Assembly: GCF_018403185.1 (NCBI RefSeq)
Contig: NZ_BOSE01000001.1
Location: 496,001 to 560,000, forward strand
DNA from: Paenibacillus montaniterrae
GTDB lineage: Bacteria; Bacillota; Bacilli; Paenibacillales; Paenibacillaceae
Length of the DNA stretch: 64,000 nt
Reading direction: 5' to 3'
Numbering within the stretch: position 1 is the first letter of the stretch; each line of letters starts with the position of its first letter. Below the pieces are notes generated by a model that saw nothing but the letters and a program-made list of their open reading frames with translations, searched no databases and was not told the origin of the DNA. Made by a program: the position numbers and the translations under genes. Of this stretch, positions 8,151 through 16,642 are shown piece by piece.

Positions 8151-9140
8151 ATGATTAAAGAGCATACCATTATTATTGGAGCTGGCCCATGCGGACTGGC
8201 AGCAGGCATATCCCTACAACGAATCGGCATTAAGCCGCTTATTATTGAAAAACGCAATATTGTGCATTCGATCTCGCAATACCCTACATATATGACCTTT
8301 TTCAGTACGGCTGAACGGTTGGAAATCGGCGATATACCATTTACAACGGCCAATGACAAGCCGACTCGCCTTGAAGCGCTCAACTATTATCGCACGGCAG
8401 CACAGCGCCATCAGCTGCGCATACAGCCATTTACTACCGTTACAGGAATCGTGAAGTCACAGAATGGTTTTATTGTTAATGCCGTTAATCAATACAATGA
8501 GGCAACTCAATATGAAGCAAAATACGTGATTGTGTCGACTGGTTATTTTGATCATCCGAATATGCTGGGCATTCCCGGAGAGGAACTGCCGAAGGTAAGC
8601 CACTTTTTCCGTGAAGCGCATCCGTACACTGGACTTGATGTAGCTATTATCGGCGGCAGCAATTCCTCGATTGATGCTGCGCTGGAGCTGGAACGAATCG
8701 GTGCGCGCGTCACGATCGTTTATCGTGGTGAGCAATATTCGCCAAGCATTAAGCCATGGGTTAGACCAATCATCGAATCTAAAGTTAACAATGGTTTGAT
8801 CAACATGCTGTTCTCCTCTCGGGTACAGCGCATTAACAACCGCAGTATCGAAGTTGCGACGCCGGAGGGCAAGCTTGAGCTGGCCAATGATTTTGTACTT
8901 GCCTTAACGGGCTTCCATCCTGATCATCAATTTTTGACGGCTGCCGGCGTCACCTTTGAGCCAGCGGGACACCCTACTTACAATGAGGAAACGATGGAAA
9001 GTAATGTAGCTGGCATCTATCTAGCTGGAGTTGTTGTGTCTCGCAAAGAGGATGCTAATGAAATTTTTATCGAATCCGGACGTTTCCACGGCGACAAAAT
9101 CGCTGCGCATCTCCGCTCCCTTGGTGAGGGAAGCGCCTAG
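8151..9140 (+). CDS. bdr: YpdA-family bacillithiol disulfide reductase
   Basis: 329-residue FAD/NADPH oxidoreductase of thioredoxin-reductase shape. The FAD-binding GAGPCG motif is at residues 10-15 and includes the conserved Cys14 of the YpdA family. The NADPH-binding IIGGSNSSIDAA segment is near residue 165, and the C-terminal VAGIYLAGV segment closes the FAD site. There is no CxxC redox pair, as expected for this family rather than thioredoxin reductase. It would reduce oxidised bacillithiol in the cytoplasm, which implies a bacillithiol-producing Firmicute. Single gene with its own promoter and terminator. Confidence 0.9.
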   Translation: MIKEHTIIIGAGPCGLAAGISLQRIGIKPLIIEKRNIVHSISQYPTYMTFFSTAERLEIGDIPFTTANDKPTRLEALNYYRTAAQRHQLRIQPFTTVTGIVKSQNGFIVNAVNQYNEATQYEAKYVIVSTGYFDHPNMLGIPGEELPKVSHFFREAHPYTGLDVAIIGGSNSSIDAALELERIGARVTIVYRGEQYSPSIKPWVRPIIESKVNNGLINMLFSSRVQRINNRSIEVATPEGKLELANDFVLALTGFHPDHQFLTAAGVTFEPAGHPTYNEETMESNVAGIYLAGVVVSRKEDANEIFIESGRFHGDKIAAHLRSLGEGSA

Positions 9141-9218
9141 TCAGGACATGACAGGCTAATTTGCAACTACGAGATAGGTTCAATCAGAAATAGTTAGCGT
9201 CGTTAAATAATAAGCAAA

Positions 9219-9262
9219 AGAGATCAGTCCCCAGCTGCAACCAGCTTCGGAGCCTGATCTCT
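9219..9262. terminator. Bidirectional terminator between bdr and the M29 gene
   Basis: Arms AGAGATCAG and CTGATCTCT around a 26-base loop, between two converging genes. Confidence 0.7.
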
Positions 9263-9297
9263 ATATCTTTAGGCTTGACTTGCCAGATTATGCTTTT

Positions 9298-10545
9298 CTA
9301 AAGTCCGACAAAGCGTCCCTGCTGCATCAGTTCAAGCTGTGCACCATCCGCTAAATGCGCCGTCACAGTCATATCCTCGGTTCCAAACATAAAATCAACA
9401 TGAATGCCGGAAGCGTTCAGCCCCCGTTCGAGCATTGATCTTCCGTCCTCGCTTTGCTTCAAACAGCCCGGATAGCCCGTACCTAGCGCCACATGGCAGG
9501 TGCGATTTTCATCGCACAACGTTTCATAATGCAAAATGTTGGACTTGGCGATTCTTGATTGGGAATGGACGAGCGCCACCTCTCCTAAACGCGAAGCTCC
9601 TTCATCCTTTTCCAGCAGTGCTGCAAGTAATGAAGCACCAGTCTCAGCGCCCCATTCTAAGACCTTGCCCTTGCTGAAACGCAAATAAAACTGGTCAATA
9701 ACACCGCCTTCATGAAGCAGCGGCATCGAGCTGTAGACTACGCCTTCGACTTTAGCGCGATGCGGTGCCGTAAAGATCTCCTCGGTCGGAATGCTCGGAT
9801 AAAAGGTAATCCCGTCCGCGCCTGTTACCGAGCCGCCGTACCATTGCGCGCCATCAGCGAGCTCAATCGTCAAATCCGTCCCTAAGCTATTGCGGAAATG
9901 CAGGCGCGTAATCGGTAGCGCATTAAGCCGCTCCTTCGTTGCAAGCAGCTGCTTAATATGCTGGTCCCAGCCCAATAACGGGTCATTGGCCTCGTCGTCG
10001 CAATAGGTGATATGGAAAATATGCTGCCACAGCGCTTCAAAAGCCTCCTGCTCGTCTAAATGAGGAAACAGTACCCGTGCCCAGCTTGCTGTTGCAGCAG
10101 GCGAGGCATGCCTTCTGACGGGGAATGAAAACTGCTGCGTTAAAGTTCGCTCTGCCAATGAAGCTAGCAGCTCATCAACCAGTCTTTGTCGCTGCTGCGG
10201 CACTGCATACTGCCTGGAAGGATTGGGCGACAGGCAGCGCAGAAAGCAAGCTCCGCGCTGCTCATAGCTAGCCTGCTGATGCTGCTTTAGCTCGTAATAC
10301 TGACGCAAATGCTCCGGCTGACTGTGCAGCAGTCTGGCATGCTCCAGCTCTTCATCCTCCAGCCGCAGCTGCACATCGCCAGCGCCAAGCTTATAGGCCT
10401 GCGCAGCAATCATTTTGGCAAAGTACAGGTTTTCGCTGTTGCAGGTAATGACAAGCAGCTGCTGCGGCTGCAAGGCGACGCCTCGCTTCAGCAGCAGCTC
10501 AATATAGCGCTCCAGCTTGAGCTGCAGTGGCTTGCTTATGCTCAT
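9298..10545 (-). CDS. Aminopeptidase, M29 family (AmpS/PepS-like)
   Basis: 415-residue metallo-aminopeptidase removing N-terminal amino acids from peptides in the cytoplasm. N-terminal helices (ERYIELLLKRGVAL) and the later RLHFRNSLGTDLTIEL, TEEIFTAPHR, VLEWGAETG and HVALGTGYPG segments match the thermophilic aminopeptidase (M29) pattern that holds the two-metal site. Its ATG overlaps the stop of pepV by four bases (ATGA), so it is translationally coupled and is last gene of the five-gene unit. Family members run about 410 residues, so it is intact. Confidence 0.9.
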   Translation of the reverse strand: MSISKPLQLKLERYIELLLKRGVALQPQQLLVITCNSENLYFAKMIAAQAYKLGAGDVQLRLEDEELEHARLLHSQPEHLRQYYELKQHQQASYEQRGACFLRCLSPNPSRQYAVPQQRQRLVDELLASLAERTLTQQFSFPVRRHASPAATASWARVLFPHLDEQEAFEALWQHIFHITYCDDEANDPLLGWDQHIKQLLATKERLNALPITRLHFRNSLGTDLTIELADGAQWYGGSVTGADGITFYPSIPTEEIFTAPHRAKVEGVVYSSMPLLHEGGVIDQFYLRFSKGKVLEWGAETGASLLAALLEKDEGASRLGEVALVHSQSRIAKSNILHYETLCDENRTCHVALGTGYPGCLKQSEDGRSMLERGLNASGIHVDFMFGTEDMTVTAHLADGAQLELMQQGRFVGL

Positions 10546-11957
10546 TGCTGCTCACCGCACATCGAAATAATGACCTCAGTAAATATTTTAGCCGAGGTGA
10601 TCAGATCGTCGATGATGACAAATTCATCAGCGCCATGCACGCGTGCGTCAACGCCTGGCATCGTGCAGCCAAATGCTACACCGCCTGGTATGCCGTGCAC
10701 ATAGGTGCCGCCGCCAACCGCCTGGCAATAGCCTTCGTTGCCGCTATATTTTTCGTATGCCTGCAGCAACGTTTGTACAAATGGCGAATCAGCAGGCGTA
10801 TGATGCGCTTCAGAAAATCCTGCGCGCTTAAGCTCTACTCCGTACCCGGCTAGCGCATCAGCCAGTACATGCATCGTATTTTGCTCCGTTGCGCATATTG
10901 GAACGCGGCTGTCGATGAAGCCATACAGCTCTACTCCGTCAAAACGTAAAATCGCAAGATTCATCGTCAGCTTGCCTGACAGCTCATCCTCCATCGCAAG
11001 TCCGGCATGCTCGGCATAATAATCGCCATGTGGAAATACAGCTGATACGCCGTTTAATGCTCGTGTCAGCTTGCTATCAGCAAGCGGCAGTTTATTTAAT
11101 GCCGTTAACAAAACAGTAATCGCATTAATGCCCATATGCGGCAGCGAGGCATGAGCGCCTTTGCCTTCTACTTGAAGTAAAAGCGTACCGTCCTCATGCT
11201 CAGTAACAGTGAGCGCTGCTCCGGTTGCGGCGCTAGCTACCTCCTGCAAAACCGGTTCAATATCGGCCTTGGCAAGCCCTTCAAGCACGCACTCAGCCTG
11301 CGGCGGCACCACATTGACGCGATATCCGCCATTTAAGCTGACGACACGCGGCAATGGAGCCTCTTCTCCTTCAAAGCGAGCGCCAAATGAGGTGCGCAGG
11401 CCGCCCTTTTCAATATTAATAACCGGAAATTCACCATCCGGCGAAAATACATATGGCGGCGGCGATTGCTTCTTAAAATAGTATTTCGTATCGTTACAGC
11501 CGCTTTCCTCGTCTGTGCCAACGATTAATCTGGCATTCGCATTCAGCTTGACGCCAATTGATTTGGCAGCAGCAAGCGCAAACAGAGCTGCGATAGTCGG
11601 CCCTTTATCGTCAGTCGCACCTCTGCCGTACATTTTACCGTTCTCGATTTCGCCGCCAAATGGATCCTTGCTCCAGTTGGAGCCAATATCAACAATGTCT
11701 ACATGCGTCAAAATACCAAGCTTGGCCGGCAGCTCATTAAGCTCAATCGTACCCACATAGTTTTCATGATTAGCGGTATGCAAGCCGAGCTTTTCCGCCA
11801 GCTGCAGCGTATATTGCAGCGCATCAGCTGGCCCCTCGCCAAAAGGATGCTTCGGTGTCGCTTCGCCCTTGACACTGTTGATCGCGATCAAGCCCTGCAG
11901 ACTGCTTAGCAGCAGCTCTCTATGATCTGCAAAATATTGCTCTATCTTCTCTCTCAT
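10542..11957 (-). CDS. pepV: Dipeptidase PepV (M20 family)
   Basis: 471-residue zinc dipeptidase. Metal-ligand segments LTHVDIVD near residue 84, GRGATDDKGP near residue 112 and TDEESGCND near residue 150 match the M20A/Sapep group; the C-terminal GGGTYVHGIPGGVAFG segment provides the remaining ligand region. It cleaves dipeptides, often with unusual or D-residues, in the cytoplasm. It overlaps patB by four bases upstream and the M29 gene by four bases downstream, so it belongs to a tightly coupled peptide and amino-acid unit. Confidence 0.93.
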   Translation of the reverse strand: MREKIEQYFADHRELLLSSLQGLIAINSVKGEATPKHPFGEGPADALQYTLQLAEKLGLHTANHENYVGTIELNELPAKLGILTHVDIVDIGSNWSKDPFGGEIENGKMYGRGATDDKGPTIAALFALAAAKSIGVKLNANARLIVGTDEESGCNDTKYYFKKQSPPPYVFSPDGEFPVINIEKGGLRTSFGARFEGEEAPLPRVVSLNGGYRVNVVPPQAECVLEGLAKADIEPVLQEVASAATGAALTVTEHEDGTLLLQVEGKGAHASLPHMGINAITVLLTALNKLPLADSKLTRALNGVSAVFPHGDYYAEHAGLAMEDELSGKLTMNLAILRFDGVELYGFIDSRVPICATEQNTMHVLADALAGYGVELKRAGFSEAHHTPADSPFVQTLLQAYEKYSGNEGYCQAVGGGTYVHGIPGGVAFGCTMPGVDARVHGADEFVIIDDLITSAKIFTEVIISMCGEQQ

Positions 11958-13153
11958 TTCGCCTCACCCTTGTATGTGATTGTTCTTGCCTGCAAAGCCT
12001 GCTTCAACCGCTCAAGCGCCAAAACGAGCTCCTTGCGCGGCGTAGCCAGGTTCATGCGTGTAAAGCCTCTGCCCATACTGCCAAAGCTTGCGCCTTGATC
12101 AAGGTCCAGCCCGGCCTCCACCAGCAAAAAATGCTGAAGCTCCTGCTCCGACAAGTCCAGCGCGCTCCAATCCATCCACGCCAAATATGTGCCTTCCATC
12201 CTCGTCATCTGAATGCTTGGCATATGCTGCTGCAAAAACTGCTGCACATACGAAATGTTGCCCGCAACATATTGCAGCATCTCATCAAACCATGTATCGC
12301 CTTCCGTGTAAGCGGCAATGACTGCATCGCGAATAAATGGATTCAGGCTGCCATAATGATCGATCCGCTTCTGCTCATTGAATTTCGAGCGCAGCTCTTC
12401 CTTGGCAATAATCGCATTTGCGTGACTAAAGCCAGTAAAATTAAAGCTTTTGCCAATTGAGGTGAGCACAATAACATCATCCTCCAAATCAGCGTGCTGC
12501 AGCAGCGGTGTCGTTCGATGACCGTCAAACACAATTTCTGCAAAAATTTCATCGCTAATGACCATAACCTGATGCTTTCGCGCCAGACGCAGCAGCTCCT
12601 TTAAGTAGCTGTCATTCCACACCTTGGCAATCGGGTTATGGGGATTGCACAAAATGAACATCTTGTTCTGCGGATCTGCCATAAGTCGCTCCAACTCAGC
12701 AAAATCCATATCATAGCTGCCGTTGCGGTATAGCAATTCATTGCGAACGATTGTACGGCCGTTGTTGCTGATCATTCTCTCGTACAGCATATATACAGGA
12801 TTATGAATAATGACGCCATCTCCAGGCTTCGTAAAGGCCCGAATTGCTGTCGCGATAGAATGCAGCGTACCGTTGGTCGGAATGATCCAATCCTGACGAA
12901 TATCCCACGCTCTGCGGCGCTTCATCCAGCCCACTACAGCCGCCAAATAATGCTCATCGGCGAGCGTATAGCCATAAAGACCGTTTTGCGCACGCTTGAC
13001 TAGCGCTTCAATGACAGGCGGCGCTGTCCGAAAATCCATCTCTGCGCCGCAAAAGGTAATGCCGTCCTGCATCGTGACCTCGCGCGGTGTCACCATCCAT
13101 TTCATATTGCCATAGCTTTCCCGCATTGCTAGCTGGTCAAAATAGCTGCTCAT
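11954..13153 (-). CDS. patB: PLP-dependent C-S beta-lyase, PatB/MalY type
   Basis: 399-residue fold-type I pyridoxal phosphate enzyme. The NPHNPIAKVW segment near residue 170, SDEIFAEIVF near 202 and the Schiff-base lysine in SIGKSFNFTG near 237 are all present. MalY/PatB enzymes split cystathionine or other S-conjugates to thiol, pyruvate and ammonia through an aminoacrylate intermediate. It overlaps ridA upstream by four bases, a meaningful pairing because RidA hydrolyses that intermediate. An aminotransferase role cannot be excluded from sequence alone. Confidence 0.9.
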   Translation of the reverse strand: MSSYFDQLAMRESYGNMKWMVTPREVTMQDGITFCGAEMDFRTAPPVIEALVKRAQNGLYGYTLADEHYLAAVVGWMKRRRAWDIRQDWIIPTNGTLHSIATAIRAFTKPGDGVIIHNPVYMLYERMISNNGRTIVRNELLYRNGSYDMDFAELERLMADPQNKMFILCNPHNPIAKVWNDSYLKELLRLARKHQVMVISDEIFAEIVFDGHRTTPLLQHADLEDDVIVLTSIGKSFNFTGFSHANAIIAKEELRSKFNEQKRIDHYGSLNPFIRDAVIAAYTEGDTWFDEMLQYVAGNISYVQQFLQQHMPSIQMTRMEGTYLAWMDWSALDLSEQELQHFLLVEAGLDLDQGASFGSMGRGFTRMNLATPRKELVLALERLKQALQARTITYKGEAK

Positions 13154-13623
13154 TCCGCTTCCTGCTCCCTCAGCTCAAATATCCCTTCAATTTCCACTGT
13201 CACATCCATCGGAAGCTGGTTCGTACCGACAGCAGAGCGCGCATGGCGGCCATCCTCGCCAAACACATCAAACAAAAGCTGCGAGGCGGCATTGACGACA
13301 ATATGCTGCTCCCAAAAGCCAACCTCGCTGTTGACGAAAGCGAGCAGCTTGACGACGCCCTTCACCTTATTCAAATCGCCTGTAAAATCTTTTAGCGCAG
13401 CGAGCATGTTGATGACGCATAAGCGTGCAGCCTCCTGTCCATACTCGATGCTGCGCTCTGAACCTACCTTGCCAGTATAAACGGGCTTGCCATCAACCAT
13501 CGGCACTTGCCCTGAAACGTACAATGCCCCTCCAAGCTGCTTCACCGGCACATACAGCGCTCCTGGAGGAGAGGAAGGCGGGATATGCAATCCCAAAGCT
13601 TCAATTCGTCGGTTAATATTCAT
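13150..13623 (-). CDS. RidA-family enamine/imine deaminase
   Basis: 157-residue YjgF/YER057c/UK114-family protein that in characterised members hydrolyses reactive 2-aminoacrylate and related imines. Segments GALYVSGQVPMVDG and VNMLAALKDFTGDLNKV match the family; the later RSAVGTNQLPMDVTVEIEG block holds the conserved region around the active cleft. The start at 13623 is chosen because AGGAGG lies seven bases upstream; a longer reading frame to 13665 would overlap the regulator and has no ribosome site. It is 20-30 residues longer than typical RidA at the N-terminus. Confidence 0.88.
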   Translation of the reverse strand: MNINRRIEALGLHIPPSSPPGALYVPVKQLGGALYVSGQVPMVDGKPVYTGKVGSERSIEYGQEAARLCVINMLAALKDFTGDLNKVKGVVKLLAFVNSEVGFWEQHIVVNAASQLLFDVFGEDGRHARSAVGTNQLPMDVTVEIEGIFELREQEAE

Positions 13624-13648
13624 GCGTACCCTCCTAGTTGTGCGGAGC

Positions 13649-14278
13649 TTATTCCTCTTCGTCAAGCTCCTTTAAATAGTTATATATCGTATAGCGGGAT
13701 ACATTGAGCTTTTCTGACACATACGGCACAGACTTGTGCATTTCAAACAGATTTTTTTGCTTAAGCAGCTTAATCAGCTTTAAGCGATCCTGCTTGTTGA
13801 GATCCTCAATCGGCTTGCCGATCAACGCCAGGCTTTCCTCAAACAAGGAGCTCATCATGCCTTCTCCTGCCTGCCAGATTGCATTTTGCAAATCCCCGCC
13901 AACATTCATTAGATTAATGAGCATTTTATTTGCTTGTACCAGATCGGTAAAATCAAAATTAATGCCCAACGCATATTTATAATCTTCACCTGCCAGCTGG
14001 AAGGTGGAGCTTTTTATTTGTCTGCCGTCTGGGCGAATAACTAAGTAATTGATGAAATCCACCTCTGTCAGCACTTCATTCACATCTCTTGTAGAGCCGA
14101 GCACATCAACGATAGAGCCAACCTCACGCCCCGTCACCTCACCATTGTAAATCGCCACAATCGGGTGTCCTTTAACCGTCATGTCATGAATGAGCGTCTC
14201 GCATTGCTTGCCAAAGGTTTCGGCAATCCCTTTGGCCAAACGATCAAGAAAAGAAAAGGCTTGTTCTTTATTCATCAT
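13649..14278 (-). CDS. YheO-type PAS plus helix-turn-helix regulator
   Basis: 209-residue transcription factor. Residues 10-120 form a YheO-like PAS-type sensing domain (GKQCETLIHDM, followed by a GREVGS segment). The last 60 residues are a DauR-like helix-turn-helix with VPYVSEKLNVSRYTIYNYLKEL. Relatives regulate D-amino acid or amino-acid catabolism genes. It is the first gene before ridA-patB-pepV-M29, 25 bases apart, so it probably controls this unit; the ligand is unknown. GGGGGA lies just before the tandem ATGATG start. Confidence 0.87.
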   Translation of the reverse strand: MMNKEQAFSFLDRLAKGIAETFGKQCETLIHDMTVKGHPIVAIYNGEVTGREVGSIVDVLGSTRDVNEVLTEVDFINYLVIRPDGRQIKSSTFQLAGEDYKYALGINFDFTDLVQANKMLINLMNVGGDLQNAIWQAGEGMMSSLFEESLALIGKPIEDLNKQDRLKLIKLLKQKNLFEMHKSVPYVSEKLNVSRYTIYNYLKELDEEE

Positions 14279-14326
14279 CTTCCCCCAGCTTTCAGTGTCG
14301 TTAGCTGACTGCCAGCTGAGCCAGCG

Positions 14327-15691
14327 CTAGCTTCCGGACACCGTAATATTTTTCACGAGCATCGAAGGCGAGCCGTAGCAGCCATAGGCCATCGGCGCGC
14401 CCGGCCTGAAGCTTGTCGGCAAGCCAAATAGCAAATCATTGCCTACCGCTTCGATATTTTGCATAAAGTCATATAAATTGCCTGCAATCGTAATGCCGTC
14501 AAATGGCTTTGTAATTTTCCCGTTTTCCACAACAAAGCCCGTTGCCGGAATTGAAAAATCTCCAGAAATCGCATTAATGCCTGCGCCGTGAAAATACGCA
14601 GTTACATCCGTCACGTACAAGCCGTCACCCATTTGTGCAATAAGCTCGTCACAGCTTTTATCGCCTGGCTGCACATAGAAATTAGAAGGATAAATTTTTG
14701 GTGCGTAGTTATAATCAAGCTGCCAGAAGCTGCCTGGCTCCCCACTCGGCTGCTCGAATTGCTGTGCCGTCTCGATATCGTGCAAATAGCTCTTCAGCAC
14801 GCCTTGCTCAACGAGCACACGCTTGCTTGAAGGCACGCCTCTTGCATCAAACGGCCATACAAATACTCCCAAAGGATCATGCGGGTCATCAACAATCGTA
14901 ACACAGTTTCCTGCTATTTTTTGGTTAAGCTTGCCGCCCAAATTAGAAATTTTATTCAAGACAGAAGCGGCTGAGAAAAATACCGAGAAGCCTTGCACCA
15001 TAAGCGATGCCGTGTCATTTGGCAGCACGATGCTGTACTTGCCTGTCGGAACCTGCCGCGCTCCAAAATAGTTAGCCGCTTTGTCATAGGCTGACTTCAC
15101 CATCTCCTTCACCTTAACATCTGCAAGCGCCGTGCCGCCGCGATAAATGAGTGAGTTGGTCAAACTGCCGTTTTGCTCAGCGACAACATAAAGGATGCAG
15201 TAAATTTGATTCGACGTATGTGTTACATCAAGGCCGCGCGTATTAATAATGCGCTGGGTAATACTGTTTGCGTGCAACACGCCTGTAGTTTTGGCAAGCT
15301 CCGGATAGAGCGCAAGCTCATCCAAAATCTCGGCATGCAGCTGCTTTACCGCCTCAACATCCTCAATCGACTTGTCAACAGACGGCAGCTGCGGATATTC
15401 CGCCTTGCCATCATAGTAGTGATAAGGCTTGCCGCCGATAGCCTCGACATTTTCCTTAACGGCATTAATTAAATAGTAAATCGCCTGCTCTGACAGCAGC
15501 TCGGAGTAAGCAGATGCTGAGCAATCGCCGATCGAGCCCGTAAACACAACACCTGTCTTAACATGATGCTGCTCGCCCTGTGGGATGCTCATCATAATGC
15601 CGCTGCCTGTAGTGAAATTAAGCTGACAGTCCGTAAACCCATTCTTCTTCGCCTCAGCGAACAATAACTGACTAAATTGTTGAATTTTCAA
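14327..15691 (-). CDS. tldE: TldE/PmbA subunit of the TldD/TldE metalloprotease
   Basis: 454 residues of the TldD/PmbA family without an HExxxH motif, which marks it as the non-catalytic TldE partner. Typical segments include GARQVPTGKYSIVLPND, GGKLNQKIAG near residue 255, and DARGVPSSKRVLVEQGVLKSYLHD. TldE pairs with TldD to cleave unfolded or modified peptides. The start is a TTG with GGGAGG upstream. It is separated from tldD (16643) by 950 bases of repeats instead of the usual short gap, and the YheO-type regulator follows after 48 bases. Confidence 0.9.
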   Translation of the reverse strand: MKIQQFSQLLFAEAKKNGFTDCQLNFTTGSGIMMSIPQGEQHHVKTGVVFTGSIGDCSASAYSELLSEQAIYYLINAVKENVEAIGGKPYHYYDGKAEYPQLPSVDKSIEDVEAVKQLHAEILDELALYPELAKTTGVLHANSITQRIINTRGLDVTHTSNQIYCILYVVAEQNGSLTNSLIYRGGTALADVKVKEMVKSAYDKAANYFGARQVPTGKYSIVLPNDTASLMVQGFSVFFSAASVLNKISNLGGKLNQKIAGNCVTIVDDPHDPLGVFVWPFDARGVPSSKRVLVEQGVLKSYLHDIETAQQFEQPSGEPGSFWQLDYNYAPKIYPSNFYVQPGDKSCDELIAQMGDGLYVTDVTAYFHGAGINAISGDFSIPATGFVVENGKITKPFDGITIAGNLYDFMQNIEAVGNDLLFGLPTSFRPGAPMAYGCYGSPSMLVKNITVSGS

Positions 15692-15723
15692 AACCGCTTC
15701 CCTCCCTTAAATCTGTTCAGCGC

Positions 15724-15867
15724 TGCGGAGCAAAACATCCTCCAGTCAGCGCTCCGGAGCAAAGCATCCTCCAGTCGCTTTTTAAATCGTAGTGCTTCCT
15801 TTGTTTAAATTTATGGTAGCATTACGATGTTAAAGGCGACCCACTACGTTTTTCGGATGCTTGCTCC
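15724..15867 (-). repeat. Element B, copy 3, with duplicated arm
   Basis: Full B palindrome at 15756-15867 (arms GGAGCAAAGCATCC and GGATGCTTGCTCC, one base lost on one side; inner arms around CGTAGTGC and GCATTACGAT). An extra degenerate arm copy sits at 15724-15752. It ends about 33 bases upstream of the tldE TTG. Confidence 0.85.
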
Positions 15868-15872
15868 TCCGC

Positions 15873-16078
15873 TATAGCTTTTTTGAGTGCAAGTCCAAGA
15901 AGCTTGGACGCTAGTAGAAAATGAGGAGCGCTAGCTGCGGCAAAATGCTACGTGAGCACCTGAAATGTTTCCATGGGAAACATACTTCGGAAGCATAATC
16001 TTTCGCTAGCGTTCAAGATTCGCCGTCGACTAAGCTTCAACGCAATCGCATCGTCATCAAAGTTCCGCTTTTTGATCG
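15873..16078 (-). repeat. Element A, copy 5 (nested module)
   Basis: Tail joined to B through GCTTTTTTGAGTGCA. Inner arms TTGGACGCTAGTAGAAAAT and CTTTCGCTAGCGTTCAA; module ATGTTTCC-ATG-GGAAACAT and CTTCGGAAG; ends in a CCGCTTTTTGATC head. Confidence 0.88.
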
Positions 16079-16094
16079 ACAACTTCCAATAGAG

Positions 16095-16264
16095 GTTCAA
16101 AAAGTGGGGCTTTCAGGACCAAGAAGCTTGGACGCTAGTAGAAAATGAGGAGCGCAGCGTAGGCAAAAGCTTCGTGAGCACCGGAATTTTCGCTAGCGTT
16201 CAAGATTCGCCGTCGACTAAGCTTCAACGCAACTGCATCGTCATCAAAGTTCCACTTTTTGAAC
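16095..16264 (-). repeat. Element A, copy 6
   Basis: 170 bases. Outer arms GTTCAAAAAGTGGGGCTTT and AAAGTTCCACTTTTTGAAC; inner arms TTGGACGCTAGTAGAAAAT and ATTTTCGCTAGCGTTCAA; no nested module. Confidence 0.9.
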
Positions 16265-16280
16265 TCCCTTTCCAATGTAA

Positions 16281-16446
16281 GTTCTAATACTCGGCTTTCA
16301 GGACCAAGAAGATGAAACGATACTAGAAAGCGAGGAGCGCAGCGTAGACAGACCTACGTGAGCACCGGAGCTTTCGGTAGCGTTTCATATTCGATGTCGA
16401 TTAAGCTACAACGCCCATCATCGTCATCAAAGTCCCGCTTTTTGAT
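16281..16446 (-). repeat. Element A, copy 7 (GAAACG stem variant)
   Basis: Inner arms ATGAAACGATACTAGAAAGC and GCTTTCGGTAGCGTTTCAT, a different stem sequence that still pairs. Outer arms match poorly; its head is identical to that of copy 5, which suggests exchange between copies. Confidence 0.88.
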
Positions 16447-16464
16447 CGACAACTTCCAATAAAG

Positions 16465-16634
16465 GTTCAAAAAGTGGGGCTTTCAGGACCAAGAAGCTTG
16501 GACGATAGTAGAAAATGAGGAGCGCAGCGTAGGCAAAAGCTACGTGAGCACCGGAATTTTCGCTAGCGTTCAAGATTCGACGTCGAATAAGCTACAACGC
16601 AATCGCATCGTCATCAAAGTCCCGCTTTTTGAAC
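16465..16634 (-). repeat. Element A, copy 8
   Basis: 170 bases. Outer arms GTTCAAAAAGTGGGGCTTT and AAAGTCCCGCTTTTTGAAC pair nearly fully. Its head ends 8 bases from the tldD stop codon. Confidence 0.9.
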
Positions 16635-16642
16635 ATCCTCTA

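Noticed and set aside
15724..16634. CRISPR array
   Set aside because: The repeats are 160-206 bases long, palindromic over their whole length, have no regular unique spacers of 30-40 bases, and no cas genes are near.
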